Origin: Sphingomonadaceae bacterium
GTDB taxonomy: Bacteria; Pseudomonadota; Alphaproteobacteria; Sphingomonadales; Sphingomonadaceae
Reading direction: 5' to 3'
Length of the DNA stretch: 64,000 nt
NCBI GenBank assembly: GCA_947453945.1
Contig: CANGJB010000004.1
Span: 1 to 64,000, forward strand
The notes under the pieces are model-generated. The model did not search any database. It was not told the DNA's origin and was given only the letters and a program-made list of their open reading frames with translations. A program made the translations under genes and the position numbers. This document shows positions 7,911 through 17,280 of the stretch, in pieces (the first letter of the stretch is position 1; each line of letters opens with the position of its first letter).

Positions 7911-9352
7911 CCCTGATCATCGATCACGACCGGGCCGGCGGTTACTGGGGCGCGGTCTACGTCTTCACGGCGGTAAAGGGCCTGCAGGTCATCATCGACG
8001 GCCCGGTGGGCTGCGAAAACCTGCCGGTTACCTCGGTGCTCCACTACACCGATGGCCTGCCGCCGCACGAATTGCCCATCGTCGTCACCGGACTCGGTGA
8101 AGAAGAACTCGGCAAGACCGGCACCGAAGCCGCCATGCGCCGCGCCTGGAAAACGCTCGATCCTGATCTTCCAGCGGTCGTCGTCACCGGCTCCATCGCC
8201 GAAATGATCGGCGGCGGCGTCACGCCGGGCGGCACCAATATCAAGCGCTTCCTGCCGCGCACGATCGACGAGGACCAGTGGCAATCGGCCGACCGGGCGT
8301 TGACCTGGCTGTGGACCGAATTCGGCCCCAAGACCATGCCCGCACCCCGTGCGCGCAAGGAGGGCGAGAAGCCCAAGGTCAACATCATCGGCCCGGCCTA
8401 CGGCATGTTCAACATGGCCTCGGACCTCGCCGAAGTGCGCCGCCTGATCGAAGGCATCGGCGCAGAGGTCAACGTGGTGTTCCCGCTGGGCTGCCACCTT
8501 GCCGATATCCGCCGTCTTGCAGACGCGGAAGTCAATATCTGCCTCTACCGCGAGTTCGGGCGGAACTTGTGCGAAGTGCTGGAGAGGCCCTATTTTCAGG
8601 CGCCGGTCGGGCTGACGTCGACCACCCGCTTCCTGGAAGCGGTGGGCGATGCGCTGGGGCTTGATCCGCAGCCCTTCATCACGCGCGAGAAGCACACCAC
8701 GATCAAGCCGCTGTGGGACTTGTGGCGCTCGGTCACGCAGGACTTCTTCGGCACGGCAAGCTTCGGCATCGTCGCGAACGAGACATACACCCGCGGGATC
8801 CGCCATTTTCTCGAAGAGGACATGGGCCTGCCTTGCGCCTTCGCGTTCTCACGCAGCGCGGGAGTGAAGCCGAAGAACGAGGATGTGCGCGATGCCATCC
8901 GCGCCGGCGCGCCGATGGTGGTCTTCGGCAGCTACAACGAGCGGATGTACCTCGCCGAATGCGGCGCGCGCAGCATCTACATTCCGGCAAGCTTCCCGGG
9001 CGCTGCCATCCGCCGCCACATCGGTACGCCGTTCATGGGCTATTCCGGTGCGACATATCTGATCCAGGAAGTGTGCAACGCGCTGTTCGATGCGCTGTTC
9101 CACATCCTTCCGCTGGCAACGCAGCTCGATGCGGTGCCAGCTACCCCGGCACGCGCCCACCGCGAGCTGCCGTGGAGCGACGACGCCAAGGCCCGGCTCG
9201 ACGAACTGGTCGAGGCGCAGCCTGTGCTGATCCGCATCTCCTTTGCCAAGCGCTTGCGCGACGCTGCTGAAGCCGCCGCGCGCCGCGAGGGCGAAAGTGA
9301 TGTCAGCGCCGATCGGCTGGCCGATGCGCTGCTAGGCAGCGGCGCGCCATGA
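7907..9352 (+). CDS. bchZ: Chlorophyllide a reductase subunit Z
   Basis: A 481-residue catalytic partner of BchY (NifK/BchB-like). The N-terminus [20 protein letters not shown] and [20 protein letters not shown] is diagnostic of BchZ and includes a cluster-ligand cysteine. The C-terminal part [35 protein letters not shown] is the domain shared with BchB. The gene is followed after 121 bp by pufB, a linkage conserved in purple bacteria; no pufQ gene is present between them. Confidence 0.97.
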   Translation: MTLIIDHDRAGGYWGAVYVFTAVKGLQVIIDGPVGCENLPVTSVLHYTDGLPPHELPIVVTGLGEEELGKTGTEAAMRRAWKTLDPDLPAVVVTGSIAEMIGGGVTPGGTNIKRFLPRTIDEDQWQSADRALTWLWTEFGPKTMPAPRARKEGEKPKVNIIGPAYGMFNMASDLAEVRRLIEGIGAEVNVVFPLGCHLADIRRLADAEVNICLYREFGRNLCEVLERPYFQAPVGLTSTTRFLEAVGDALGLDPQPFITREKHTTIKPLWDLWRSVTQDFFGTASFGIVANETYTRGIRHFLEEDMGLPCAFAFSRSAGVKPKNEDVRDAIRAGAPMVVFGSYNERMYLAECGARSIYIPASFPGAAIRRHIGTPFMGYSGATYLIQEVCNALFDALFHILPLATQLDAVPATPARAHRELPWSDDAKARLDELVEAQPVLIRISFAKRLRDAAEAAARREGESDVSADRLADALLGSGAP

Positions 9353-9416
9353 GCGGTGCGCCAACCCATTCCCGCCCAGCGGGTACCACCATTCCCTCGG
9401 TTTCGGCCGTTGGAAT

Positions 9417-9432
9417 ATCGCCGGGGGGCGAT
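9417..9432 (+). other. RNA hairpin just upstream of pufB
   Basis: A perfect 6-bp stem ATCGCC / GGCGAT with a GGGG tetraloop ends 41 bases before the pufB start. It has no T-run and is therefore not a terminator. In puf operons a 5' hairpin protects the pufBA segment from decay or marks a processing site, which is the most likely use here; that role is inference. Confidence 0.5.
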
Positions 9433-9473
9433 CGCCGCCTCTCGCTTTGCACGTCAATACTGGAGATGCAGAA

Positions 9474-9626
9474 ATGAGCGATGATCGCCTTGGGCTCAGG
9501 ACCTACCTGACCCCCGAAGAAGCCAAGGAATTCCACAAGCTGTTCATGAGCAGCTTCCTCGGCTTCACTGCCGTGGCCGTGGTTGCCCACGCGCTCGTGT
9601 GGTCGTGGCGTCCCTGGATTTCGTAA
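9474..9626 (+). CDS. pufB: Light-harvesting complex 1 beta subunit
   Basis: A 50-residue LH1 beta antenna polypeptide. It has a polar N-terminus ([20 protein letters not shown]), the conserved His of EFHKLF at residue 21, a single membrane helix, and the bacteriochlorophyll-ligand His39 in VVAHALVW, ending in the WRPW aromatic tail typical of beta chains. The ATG at 9474 follows TGGAGATG. It is co-transcribed with pufA; both polypeptides bind BChl a and carotenoid around the reaction centre. It is too short for most length cutoffs. Confidence 0.97.
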   Translation: MSDDRLGLRTYLTPEEAKEFHKLFMSSFLGFTAVAVVAHALVWSWRPWIS

Positions 9627-9734
9627 GAAATCCAACGTCACTTCAAACACGTTTGGCCATAACGGCCACCCGGCCTTTTTTTGGCCGAACCTGAACGACC
9701 GCGCCTAATTGGCGCATTCACAAGGACAGATACC

Positions 9735-9914
9735 ATGTGGAGAGTCTGGCTTATTTTCGACCCGCGCAGGGCCCTCGTGGCAATGGCTGCGTTCCTGTTT
9801 GTGCTTGCAATCGTGATTCACTTCATCCTGCTCAGCACGCCTCGCTACAACTGGCTCGACGGCCCGCACACAGCGGCTCAGGCAGCCCCGGCTGCAGCCG
9901 CAGCAACGCCCTGA
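9735..9914 (+). CDS. pufA: Light-harvesting complex 1 alpha subunit
   Basis: A 59-residue LH1 alpha antenna polypeptide. [20 protein letters not shown] is the classic alpha N-terminus; the membrane helix carries the BChl-ligand His in [11 protein letters not shown] (residue 29), followed by RYNWLDG. The C-terminal tail is an Ala/Pro-rich stretch ([13 protein letters not shown]), common in alphaproteobacterial LH1 alpha. The start is the ATG at 9735 behind AAGGACAG; an in-frame GTG/TTG extension upstream lacks a site. The 108-bp pufB-pufA gap contains a GGCC-rich fold. Confidence 0.97.
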   Translation: MWRVWLIFDPRRALVAMAAFLFVLAIVIHFILLSTPRYNWLDGPHTAAQAAPAAAAATP

Positions 9915-9931
9915 CCACCTGCAAGGCAAGA

Positions 9932-9971
9932 GGCGGCATCCCACCATTGTAAAACGGTGGGCCCTGCCGCC
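9932..9971 (+). other. pufA-pufL intercistronic RNA hairpin
   Basis: A strong stem-loop. GGCGGCA (9932-9938) pairs with TGCCGCC (9965-9971), and CCCACC (9940-9945) pairs with GGTGGG (9956-9961), with a small asymmetric bulge. It has no T-run. A hairpin at this place in puf mRNA is known to shield the upstream pufBA message from 3' decay and raise the ratio of antenna to reaction-centre subunits. A second short stem follows at 9973-9985 and a third (CCCGCC / GGCGGG, about 10019-10037) ends near the pufL ribosome-binding site. Confidence 0.7.
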
Positions 9972-10050
9972 TCCGGCATTGCCGGGGGCAACCGGTTGAT
10001 TTTGACCATGTACATGTGCCCGCCAAGCTTGGGCGGGGGAGGATAGAGCT

Positions 10051-10875
10051 ATGGCGCTCCTCAGTTTCGAGCGAAAGTATCGCGTGCGCGGAGGCACGTT
10101 GATCGGCGGGGACCTTTTCGACTTCTGGGTCGGCCCCTTCTACGTTGGCTTTTTCGGAGTGATTACGGCGATTTTCGCCTCACTCGGAACGGCCCTCATC
10201 TTCTACTGTGCCTCGCAAGGCGGCACGTGGAACCCGTGGCTGATCTCGATCGCCCCGCCTGATCTCAAATATGGGCTCGGCTTTGCCCCGCTCAGAGAAG
10301 GCGGCTTCTGGCAGGTGATCACGGTTTGCGCGATTGTATCGTTCTCATCGTGGGCCCTGCGCGAGGTAGAGATCTGCCGCAAGCTGGGCATGGGCTATCA
10401 TGTGCCCATCGCGTTCGGCTTTGCCATCTTCGCCTATGTTTCGCTGGTGGTGATCCGTCCGGTGCTGCTGGGTGCCTGGCACTTCGGCTTCCCTTACGGG
10501 ATCTTCAGCCACCTCGATTGGGTGTCGAACACCGGGTATCAGTACCTGCACTTCCATTATAATCCGGCGCACATGCTGGCGGTGTCGTTCTTCTTCACCA
10601 CCACGCTAGCACTCGCCTTGCACGGCGCTCTGGTGCTCTCCGCGGTCAATCCGCAAGAGGGCGAGACCGTCAAGACGCCGGAGTATGAAGATACCTTTTT
10701 CCGCGATCTGATCGGTTACTCGATCGGCACCCTGGGCATCCACCGCCTGGGTCTCCTGCTAGCGCTCAACGCCGGCTTCTGGAGCGCGATCTGCATCATC
10801 ATCAGCGGCCCACTGTGGACCAAGGGCTGGCCTGAATGGTGGAACTGGTGGCTCAACCTGCCGATCTGGTCGTGA
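10051..10875 (+). CDS. pufL: Photosynthetic reaction centre L subunit
   Basis: A 274-residue five-helix membrane protein of the type II reaction centre. N-terminus [33 protein letters not shown] is diagnostic. Pigment and iron ligands are in place: His of NPAHMLAV (special pair), His of ALHGALV and His of GIHRLGL (non-haem iron). The ATG follows GGAGGATAGAGCT. Together with PufM it binds the special pair, accessory BChl, bacteriopheophytin and quinones. It is separated from pufM by 13 bp. Confidence 0.98.
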   Translation: MALLSFERKYRVRGGTLIGGDLFDFWVGPFYVGFFGVITAIFASLGTALIFYCASQGGTWNPWLISIAPPDLKYGLGFAPLREGGFWQVITVCAIVSFSSWALREVEICRKLGMGYHVPIAFGFAIFAYVSLVVIRPVLLGAWHFGFPYGIFSHLDWVSNTGYQYLHFHYNPAHMLAVSFFFTTTLALALHGALVLSAVNPQEGETVKTPEYEDTFFRDLIGYSIGTLGIHRLGLLLALNAGFWSAICIIISGPLWTKGWPEWWNWWLNLPIWS

Positions 10876-10888
10876 AGGAGGACTAGCC

Positions 10889-11857
10889 ATGGCTTACCAG
10901 AATATCTTCACCCAGGTTCAGCTCACACATGCCCCGGAAATGGGCATCGGGATGAAGCCCGGCAGTGATCCGCGCGGCACCGCCGTAGGGTTCAACCACC
11001 TCTTCGGCCGGTTCGGTCAGGCCCAGCTCGGCCCGATCTACCTTGGCTGGACGGGGCTCCTTGCTCTCCTTTGCGGGTTCACCGCATTCGAGATCATCGG
11101 GCTCAACATGATGGCCTCAGTGAACTGGGATCCGATCCAGTTCGTCCGGCTGCTGCCCTGGCTCAGCCTCGAGCCGCCAGGGCCGGAGTACGGCTTCTCG
11201 CCGATCGTACCGCTCGCCAAGGGCGGCTGGTGGATCCTGGCGGGCATGTTCCTCACGCTCTCGGTCCTCCTGTGGTCCATCCGGACCTACCGCCGGGCCC
11301 GCGCTCTGGGCATGGGCACCCACGTGTTCTGGGCGTTCATCTCGGCGATCTGGCTGTTCCTCGTGCTCGGCTTCATCCGACCCATGTTCATGGGCAGCTG
11401 GTCGGAAGCGGTACCCTTCGGCATCTTCCCGCATCTCGATTGGACCGCCGCGTTTTCGATCCGCTATGGCAACCTGTTCTACAACCCGTTCCACGCCCTT
11501 TCGATCGTCTTCCTCTATGGCTCGACCTTGCTCTTCGCGATGCACGGCGCGACCATCCTGGCAGTCGGCCGCTACGGCGGTGAGCGCGAGATCGAGCAGA
11601 TCACCGATCGCGGTACCGCATCGGAGCGCGCCGCCCTGTTCTGGCGCTGGACCATGGGCTTCAACGCCACGATGGAATCGATTCACCGCTGGGCCTGGTG
11701 GTTTGCCGTGCTGACCACGCTGACCGGAGGTATCGGCATCCTTCTCACCGGCACCGTTGTCGACAACTGGTACCTGTGGGCTCAGGAGCACCACTACGCG
11801 CCGGCCTACCCTTCCACGGGGGTCATTGATCCGGCATTGGGGAGCAAGGGACAATGA
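10889..11857 (+). CDS. pufM: Photosynthetic reaction centre M subunit
   Basis: A 322-residue five-helix partner of PufL. Key segments: [17 protein letters not shown] at the first helix, special-pair His in [10 protein letters not shown], iron-ligand His residues in MHGATILAV and SIHRWAWWF, and a glutamate-bearing loop ([13 protein letters not shown]) that supplies the M-side carboxylate ligand in purple bacteria. A good GGAGG site lies 8 bp ahead of the ATG. Its stop overlaps the pufC start (ATGA), showing that a cytochrome subunit is made with it. Confidence 0.98.
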   Translation: MAYQNIFTQVQLTHAPEMGIGMKPGSDPRGTAVGFNHLFGRFGQAQLGPIYLGWTGLLALLCGFTAFEIIGLNMMASVNWDPIQFVRLLPWLSLEPPGPEYGFSPIVPLAKGGWWILAGMFLTLSVLLWSIRTYRRARALGMGTHVFWAFISAIWLFLVLGFIRPMFMGSWSEAVPFGIFPHLDWTAAFSIRYGNLFYNPFHALSIVFLYGSTLLFAMHGATILAVGRYGGEREIEQITDRGTASERAALFWRWTMGFNATMESIHRWAWWFAVLTTLTGGIGILLTGTVVDNWYLWAQEHHYAPAYPSTGVIDPALGSKGQ

Positions 11858-12927
11858 AACCGAACCTGATGCTGCGCCTCGGCGCGGTCCTTGTCGGCGC
11901 GGCACTGCTCAGCGCCTGCCAGCTCGGGACCAAATCCGCCAAGCAAGAGGGCTATCGCGGAACCGGCATGGATCAGATCACGCTCGCTGCGGCGAACAAG
12001 AAGATCGATCCGATCAATGTCGTTCCGCCGCCGCCCTATGATCCGCCGAAACCCGGTGGCAAGCCTGCCCGCGAAGCATACCAGAACGTGCAGGTTCTGG
12101 GTGACGTCTCGGAAGACGAGTTCAGCTATACGATGGCCGCGATCACGCAGTGGATCGCGCCGGAGCAAGGCTGCAACTATTGCCACAATCCGGCGAACAT
12201 GGCCTCCGACGAGCTCTACACCAAGAAGGTGGCTCGGCGGATGCTGCAGATGACCCGGAACATCAACACGAACTGGACGCAGCACGTGAAGCAGACCGGC
12301 GTCACCTGCTACACCTGCCACCGCGGGCAAGCAGTGCCGACCGAGAACTGGGCGCTGCCGGCTAAGGGCAACCCGGACACGATCCTGGGCAACAAGCATG
12401 GTCAGAACATGCCGCTCGTCAGCACGGCCTATTCGTCGCTGCCCAACTCGGCTTTTGCCAAGTACCTGCTCAATGCCAATTCGGCGCCGATCCGGGTGCA
12501 GTCGAAGATCAGCCACCCTTCGCCGGCTGACAAGACCTCGGTCATGGACACCGAGGGCACGTACAGCCTGATGATGCACACCTCGAGTGCGCTGGGCGTG
12601 AACTGCACGTTCTGCCACAACGCCGGCTCGTTCCAGGCTTGGAACATGAGCACGCCCAAGCGCGTTGGCGCCTGGTACGGCTACCGGATGGTGCGCAATA
12701 TCAACGGCGAATACATCGGCACGCTTGCCAGCGTATTCCCGAAGCACCGCCTCGGGCCCATGGGTGATCCGCTCAAGGTCAACTGCACGACCTGCCACCG
12801 CGGCATCAACAAGCCTCTGGGCGGTGTCTCGATGGTCAAGGACTACCCTGCCCTGCGGCCGACCGCTCCGATGGTCACCGCAGCTGCTGCCCCGGCTCCG
12901 GCTGCGGCAGCAACCAAGATGCCCTGA
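11854..12927 (+). CDS. pufC: Reaction centre tetrahaem cytochrome c subunit
   Basis: A 357-residue periplasmic cytochrome that donates electrons to the oxidised special pair. A lipoprotein signal ends in LLSAC (Cys22), so the protein is membrane-anchored. Four CxxCH haem motifs are visible: CNYCH, CYTCH, CTFCH and CTTCH, in two pairs as in other PufC proteins. The C-terminus ends in an Ala/Pro-rich tail. It overlaps pufM by ATGA and is the last gene of the superoperon; a terminator follows after about 50 bp. Confidence 0.98.
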   Translation: MKPNLMLRLGAVLVGAALLSACQLGTKSAKQEGYRGTGMDQITLAAANKKIDPINVVPPPPYDPPKPGGKPAREAYQNVQVLGDVSEDEFSYTMAAITQWIAPEQGCNYCHNPANMASDELYTKKVARRMLQMTRNINTNWTQHVKQTGVTCYTCHRGQAVPTENWALPAKGNPDTILGNKHGQNMPLVSTAYSSLPNSAFAKYLLNANSAPIRVQSKISHPSPADKTSVMDTEGTYSLMMHTSSALGVNCTFCHNAGSFQAWNMSTPKRVGAWYGYRMVRNINGEYIGTLASVFPKHRLGPMGDPLKVNCTTCHRGINKPLGGVSMVKDYPALRPTAPMVTAAAAPAPAAAATKMP

Positions 12928-12980
12928 CGCTTCGGGGATAACCAACACCCCCGCGCTCGCAACCGGCGCGGACCACCTCA

Positions 12981-13017
12981 CCCCTGCGGTTCTCCGGAAT
13001 CGCGGGGGTTTTCTTTA
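12981..13017 (+). terminator. Rho-independent terminator after pufC
   Basis: An 8-bp GC stem (CCCCTGCG 12981-12988 with CGCGGGGG 13001-13008, one G-T pair) and a 12-base loop, followed by TTTTCTTT. It lies 53 bases after the pufC stop and marks the end of the bchC-puf transcription unit. Confidence 0.85.
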
Positions 13018-13197
13018 TTGAGCAAAGGACCGGATCGGGGTTTTTCCCCTGATAGCCGCGCAGGGCGAGCCTCTCCTGTGCGACAATGAGAAGCTGCTTG
13101 CGAGCATAGCAACTGCGACCCCATTGCCGACTTGCCAGAACCCCAGCCTTAGGATGACAGTTCGCAGCGCTGAATTCACCGCGGTCAGGAGCATCAC

Positions 13198-13845
13198 ATG
13201 ATCGACCACATTTTCGCGCTCATCGATCCTGCAGGGCCGGAAATCGCGCAAATGGAACAACTCGGCCTCGTTGAGACCTACCGGCGCGTGCATCCCGGTC
13301 AGGGGACCCGCAACATATGCTATTGCTTCGACAACCTCTTCCTCGAACTACTGTGGGTTGATGATACTGCTGCGGCCATGAGCCCGACCATTCGAAGAAC
13401 AGGTCTGTACGACCGATCCCTTTGGCGCAGCAGCGATGTTTGCCGCTTCGGGATTGCGTGGAGAGCGCCATCTTCCGAAACTGGCCTGGCAATTCCGACA
13501 TGGCCCTATGCTCCCCCCTACCTTCCAGAGGGTATGGCTATCGCCGTCGCGAGGGACGGTGATGATCCTCGGCAACCGATGATGTTCCAATCCCCCGGTT
13601 CAGCGCCGCCTTCCGATTGGCCGTTTGACCGGCGTGGGCAGCTTCAGCGCGGGAACGGATTGGGAGCTGTGCAGGAGATCACTCTCACCGTGCCAACATG
13701 GGCACCACCCAGCGATGCGCTCAGCATGATCGCAGCTAGCTGCCAGCCGCGGATCGCATTGCCACGAGAGAGCACGTACAGCTTGGACTTGCGCATCGAA
13801 GGGCTGGAAGGCCGCGCAGATCTGTTGCTGTCTATTCCCGGCTGA
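13198..13845 (+). CDS. VOC/glyoxalase-like domain protein
   Basis: A 215-residue protein beginning MIDHIFALIDPAGPEIAQME, with GTRNICYCFDNLFLELLWVDD near residue 45, a pattern of the glyoxalase-like (VOC superfamily) fold with a putative metal-ligand His and Glu. The substrate is unknown. It sits between the puf terminator and the minus-strand bchP block, is not a usual PGC gene, and its codon use looks less GC3-biased than its neighbours, suggesting later insertion. The ATG follows a GGAG motif (CAGGAGCATCAC). It could be a fosfomycin/bleomycin-type resistance relative, but this cannot be decided. Confidence 0.75.
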   Translation: MIDHIFALIDPAGPEIAQMEQLGLVETYRRVHPGQGTRNICYCFDNLFLELLWVDDTAAAMSPTIRRTGLYDRSLWRSSDVCRFGIAWRAPSSETGLAIPTWPYAPPYLPEGMAIAVARDGDDPRQPMMFQSPGSAPPSDWPFDRRGQLQRGNGLGAVQEITLTVPTWAPPSDALSMIAASCQPRIALPRESTYSLDLRIEGLEGRADLLLSIPG

Positions 13846-13930
13846 TCCCAAGCGGGATTTGCCCTTTCAGCCAGGACCGCCTCGCCACGCCGCAATTGCG
13901 GCCATGTCTTATTCGCCACGCGAGAGTTGC

Positions 13931-14194
13931 CTAGCGTCCAGGCCCCCGCCGCAGCATATCCGCCAGATGCACCGGGAACGAGGCCGCCAGAGGCAGGGCG
14001 ATCCACGGCCAAGGCGCACCGACCAGCGCGGCGCGCAAGGACAGCATCATGCAGGCACCGGGGAGCAGGAGCAGCGCGACATCGATGGCCGGGCGGCCGG
14101 CGCGCAAAAGCAGCAGGGCTTCGAGCGCCAGCACGACCAGCACGAGATCGGCTGCGTGGCCGCTGGCGAAGAAGGCGGTAAGGTCGGGCATCAT
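13931..14194 (-). CDS. Small polytopic membrane protein downstream of tspO
   Basis: An 87-residue hydrophobic protein with three likely membrane segments (about residues 15-31, 38-57 and 61-77) and a basic C-terminus (MLRRGPGR). No family is recognised. It is the last gene in the minus-strand ppaA-ppsR-bchG-pucC-bchP-tspO array, 70 bp after tspO. The start at the double ATG 14194/14191 has only a weak GCGGA site. A repeat lies between it and tspO. It may be a conserved PGC accessory membrane protein; that is inference from position. Confidence 0.55.
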   Translation of the reverse strand: MMPDLTAFFASGHAADLVLVVLALEALLLLRAGRPAIDVALLLLPGACMMLSLRAALVGAPWPWIALPLAASFPVHLADMLRRGPGR

Positions 14195-14216
14195 AGGGTC
14201 CGCACCGTTGCGCTAG

Positions 14217-14239
14217 CACCCTTCGACAGGCTCAGGGTG
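14217..14239. repeat. Short palindromic repeat (CACCCTTCGACAGG-type)
   Basis: CACCC and GGGTG flank a 13-base TTCGACAGGCTCA core. This CCCTTCGACAGGCTCAGGG element is one of the most frequent intergenic repeats in sphingomonad genomes. It lies between tspO and the small membrane gene. Confidence 0.75.
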
Positions 14240-14264
14240 AGCGGGGTCTTTGTAGTGACCATCG

Positions 14265-14750
14265 CTAACCGAACGGCCCGTTGAGCTGGATCACCTGCCA
14301 GTTGAGCGCGCCGGCGACGGTGACCCACGCGAGATAGGGCAGCAGGAGCAGCGCCGCGATGCGCGAATGGCGCGCGCAAACTGCGATCAGCACGACGATC
14401 GAGGACCACAGCACCGAAAGCTCGACAAAAGCCCAGTCCGGCCGGCGAAGCTGGAAGAACAGCACCGTCCACATCACATTGAGCGCGCCGTTGATCGCGA
14501 AGAAGCCGATCAGCGCATCGGCAGAGCGGCTGTCAGGCGCCGCGCGCCAGGCGTTGACGCCTGCCGCCGCGATAAGCGCGAACACCACCGTCCAGATCAT
14601 GCCGAAGGCGGGCGGCGGCGGGTTCCAGGCTGGCAAGCGCAAGCTCTCGTACCAGCCGGACGTATCGGTCATCGTACCGCCAACCACAGCCACAACGATT
14701 GCCGCGATTGCGGCAATGGCAATCGGCAGTCCCCAGGGCCGGTTCCCCAT
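14265..14750 (-). CDS. tspO: TspO/MBR family tryptophan-rich sensory protein
   Basis: A 161-residue five-helix membrane protein of the TspO family, which binds porphyrins and in Rhodobacter modulates photosynthesis gene expression in response to oxygen by affecting tetrapyrrole efflux. The conserved signature is WYESLRLPAWNPPPPAFGMIWTVVF near residues 30-54, then GALNVMWTVLFFQLRRPDWAFVE and PYLAWVTVAGALNWQV. The start ATG 14750 is supported by GAAGGAAC directly upstream, 8 bp after the bchP stop; a longer in-frame reading runs into bchP. Confidence 0.94.
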   Translation of the reverse strand: MGNRPWGLPIAIAAIAAIVVAVVGGTMTDTSGWYESLRLPAWNPPPPAFGMIWTVVFALIAAAGVNAWRAAPDSRSADALIGFFAINGALNVMWTVLFFQLRRPDWAFVELSVLWSSIVVLIAVCARHSRIAALLLLPYLAWVTVAGALNWQVIQLNGPFG

Positions 14751-14758
14751 GGGTTCCT

Positions 14759-15955
14759 TCAAGAGTGCGCCGCCTTGAGGCCAAGCAGATGCGCGGTATC
14801 CTTGATGAAAATCCTGAGGTGCGCCATCGGATCGGCGCGGACCAGCTTCTTGTTCATGTAGGCCTGCCACGTGAGCTTCTGCACATCGGGATCCGCGCAC
14901 ATCGCGACAAAGCGCTCACGGCGCTTGTCGCTGGAATACCAGAAATATTGCATCATACCCAAAATCCAGAACACCCGGCCATGCTCGCGCATGAAGGTGC
15001 GGCGCGCGGCCTTGAGCGCCGCCGGCTTGCCGGTGAGGAGGAACTGGTGCGCGGCATTGGCGGTATGGCGCCCGCATGTCATCGCATAGTAGATCCCCTC
15101 GCCCGAGGCGGGCGCAACCACGCCGGCGGCATCGCCCGAGACGATGACATCACGCCCGTTGTCCCAGCGCTTCAGAGGCTTGAGCGGAATAGGTGCGCCT
15201 TCACTGCGCACTGTTTCGCAATCGGAAAGGCCCATCTCCCGCCGCATCGTGGCAACCGAGCCGCGCAGCGAGAAGCCCTTGTTGGCACTGCCCACGCCGA
15301 TGCTGGCGGTTTCGCCGTGCGGGAAGACCCAGCCATAGAAATCGGGCGAGACGCGGCCCTGGTAGATCACATCGCAGCGCGCGGGATCGAAGCCATGGTC
15401 GTTCGCCGGCGGTGACTTGATGATCTCGTGGTAGGCGAACACGCACTTGACGTTTTCGCTGCCGGGCAAGCTATCGCGCGCGACGCCCGAGCGCGCGCCG
15501 TCGGCACCGATGACAAGGCGGGCGCGCACGCGGTGTTCGGCGCCGCCCCGGGCCTCGCGATAGACGACAACGGCGCCTTCGGCCCCGTCACGGTCAATCC
15601 GCTCGAACGTGCCAGTGCGGCGCTCGGCCCCCACTTGCGCGGCGCGGTCTCGCAGCCATTCGTCGAACACATCGCGGTCCACCATGCCGACATAGCCGAT
15701 CTCACCCACCGGCATATCGACCGCGCGATCGGACGGCGCGACCATGCGCGCCGAACGGGCCCGGGCAACCAAGAGGCTTTCTGGAATGGCAAATTCTTCC
15801 ATCAGGCGCGGGGGAACCGCACCGCCGCAAGGCTTGATCCGCCCGGCCCGGTCCAGCAGCATGACCGAATGGCCCATCCGCGCCAGATCTGTTGCAGCGG
15901 TTGCGCCCGAGGGGCCCCCGCCAACCACGACGACGTCGAATTCGATACCGCTCAT
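14759..15955 (-). CDS. bchP: Geranylgeranyl diphosphate/bacteriochlorophyll reductase
   Basis: A 398-residue FAD flavoprotein that reduces the geranylgeranyl tail (of BChl-GG) to phytyl in three NADPH-dependent steps. The dinucleotide-binding motif VVVVGGGPSGATAATDLAR is at the N-terminus, followed by KPCGGAVPPRLMEEF, the family's substrate-site signature, and GDAAGVVAPASGEGIYYAM, the second FAD motif. Its start ATG overlaps the stop of the pucC-like gene (ATGA). Catalytic partner of BchG in the esterification stage of BChl a synthesis. Confidence 0.96.
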   Translation of the reverse strand: MSGIEFDVVVVGGGPSGATAATDLARMGHSVMLLDRAGRIKPCGGAVPPRLMEEFAIPESLLVARARSARMVAPSDRAVDMPVGEIGYVGMVDRDVFDEWLRDRAAQVGAERRTGTFERIDRDGAEGAVVVYREARGGAEHRVRARLVIGADGARSGVARDSLPGSENVKCVFAYHEIIKSPPANDHGFDPARCDVIYQGRVSPDFYGWVFPHGETASIGVGSANKGFSLRGSVATMRREMGLSDCETVRSEGAPIPLKPLKRWDNGRDVIVSGDAAGVVAPASGEGIYYAMTCGRHTANAAHQFLLTGKPAALKAARRTFMREHGRVFWILGMMQYFWYSSDKRRERFVAMCADPDVQKLTWQAYMNKKLVRADPMAHLRIFIKDTAHLLGLKAAHS

Positions 15956-17280
15956 GCTTCCGCCTCCCGCAAAGGCATTGCCGGGCTGTGCCCCGCAATG
16001 CGTGCCGCCATCACTGCTGCGGCCATGAACAACATGGCTTCAGCTGCAAAAATTGTCTGAAATGCGCGTCCGTCGCTTTCCATGTGGCGCGCCACATCGA
16101 CCCCGATGGCGCCGATCAGCCCGCCAAGGCCGAAGGCGATAGCTTGCGCCGCGCCCCACACGCCCATGCGCACGCCGGTATCGGCCCTGCCGCCCGTATC
16201 GCCTGCAGCGCCCGCAAGGCTCATCATCGCGCCGATTGCGGAGACCGCGAACACGCCGTTGGCAAAGCCGAGCACGCCGATGTTGGCGGCGAGCGGCCAG
16301 CCCGGCCCTACCCCGGCGCCGACCGCAAGGCCGGCTAGCGCGAGGGCGGAGCCGACGCAGCCTGCCGCAATCCAACCCCTGAGTTCACCTGCGGCGCGCC
16401 CGGTAAAGGCGCTGCCGCCAATCCCGGCAGCAATCATGCCCATCAGCACACCACTGTGCTGCACGGCCGAAAGCGAAGTGGACTGCGCCGGGCTCATCCC
16501 GAAAACGAGCCCGGCGAAGGGTTCGAGGATGAGATCCTGCATCGAATAGGCCAGCATCGAAAGGAACACGAACACGGTGAAGCGCCGCGCCGCGCTTTCG
16601 GCAAAGACCGCGCGCAAGGCATCGCCCAGGGTTGTTTCCTGCTCGGCTTCCTGTGCGACCTGAGGCACACCGCGCTCCAGCCGGAAGGTGGCCAGCACGG
16701 TGAGCACCAGCGCGGTCAGCGCAATTCCGCCCGATACGGCCACCAGCCGGTCCCACGAGAACGGCGCGAGCAGCGCGCCGGCGATGCCCGCCGAAAGCAC
16801 GATCCCCATGACCATCATGATCCACGTTACTGCCGCTGCCGCAGCGCGCCGCTGCGGTGCGACACCGGCGGCCAGCAGCGCGAGGAGCGAGGTGCCTGCA
16901 GCGCCCACGCCCGCACCAATCAGTATGAACCCCAGCAGCAGCACGGCATTCGCCAGCAAGGGCTGCCCCTTGCCCAGCGGCAGGCCGAGCACTGCGAGCA
17001 TTGCGCCCATACCCAGCACCGCCACGCCGCCGATGATCCAGGGCGTGCGGGCATGGCCGCGATCCGAACCGTGGCCCCAGACGGGGCGCGCGAGCTGCAC
17101 GGCATAGTGAAGCGCGACGAGCCCGGCGGGGACGGCCGCGGCCATCCCGTATTCAACGACCATGACCCGGTTGAGCAGCGATGTCGCCAGCATGACGATC
17201 GCACCGATGGAGGCCTGAACCAATCCAAGCCGCGCGATCGAAAACCAGCCGAAACCGGAAACTGTGCCCATGCGGGCCAT
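15952..17280 (-). CDS. PucC-like BCD family MFS transporter (Bch2/ORF428)
   Basis: A 442-residue, 12-helix major-facilitator-type protein of the bacteriochlorophyll delivery (BCD) family, paralogous to LhaA at 29666. Signatures are SIARLGLVQASIGAIVMLATSLLNRVMVVEYG near the N-terminus and SMQDLILEPFAGLVFGMS in the middle. The member between bchG and bchP is often called orf428/bch2 and is thought to help pigment delivery to or from antenna proteins. The ATG at 17280 overlaps the bchG stop; longer readings invade bchG. Confidence 0.9.
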   Translation of the reverse strand: MARMGTVSGFGWFSIARLGLVQASIGAIVMLATSLLNRVMVVEYGMAAAVPAGLVALHYAVQLARPVWGHGSDRGHARTPWIIGGVAVLGMGAMLAVLGLPLGKGQPLLANAVLLLGFILIGAGVGAAGTSLLALLAAGVAPQRRAAAAAVTWIMMVMGIVLSAGIAGALLAPFSWDRLVAVSGGIALTALVLTVLATFRLERGVPQVAQEAEQETTLGDALRAVFAESAARRFTVFVFLSMLAYSMQDLILEPFAGLVFGMSPAQSTSLSAVQHSGVLMGMIAAGIGGSAFTGRAAGELRGWIAAGCVGSALALAGLAVGAGVGPGWPLAANIGVLGFANGVFAVSAIGAMMSLAGAAGDTGGRADTGVRMGVWGAAQAIAFGLGGLIGAIGVDVARHMESDGRAFQTIFAAEAMLFMAAAVMAARIAGHSPAMPLREAEA

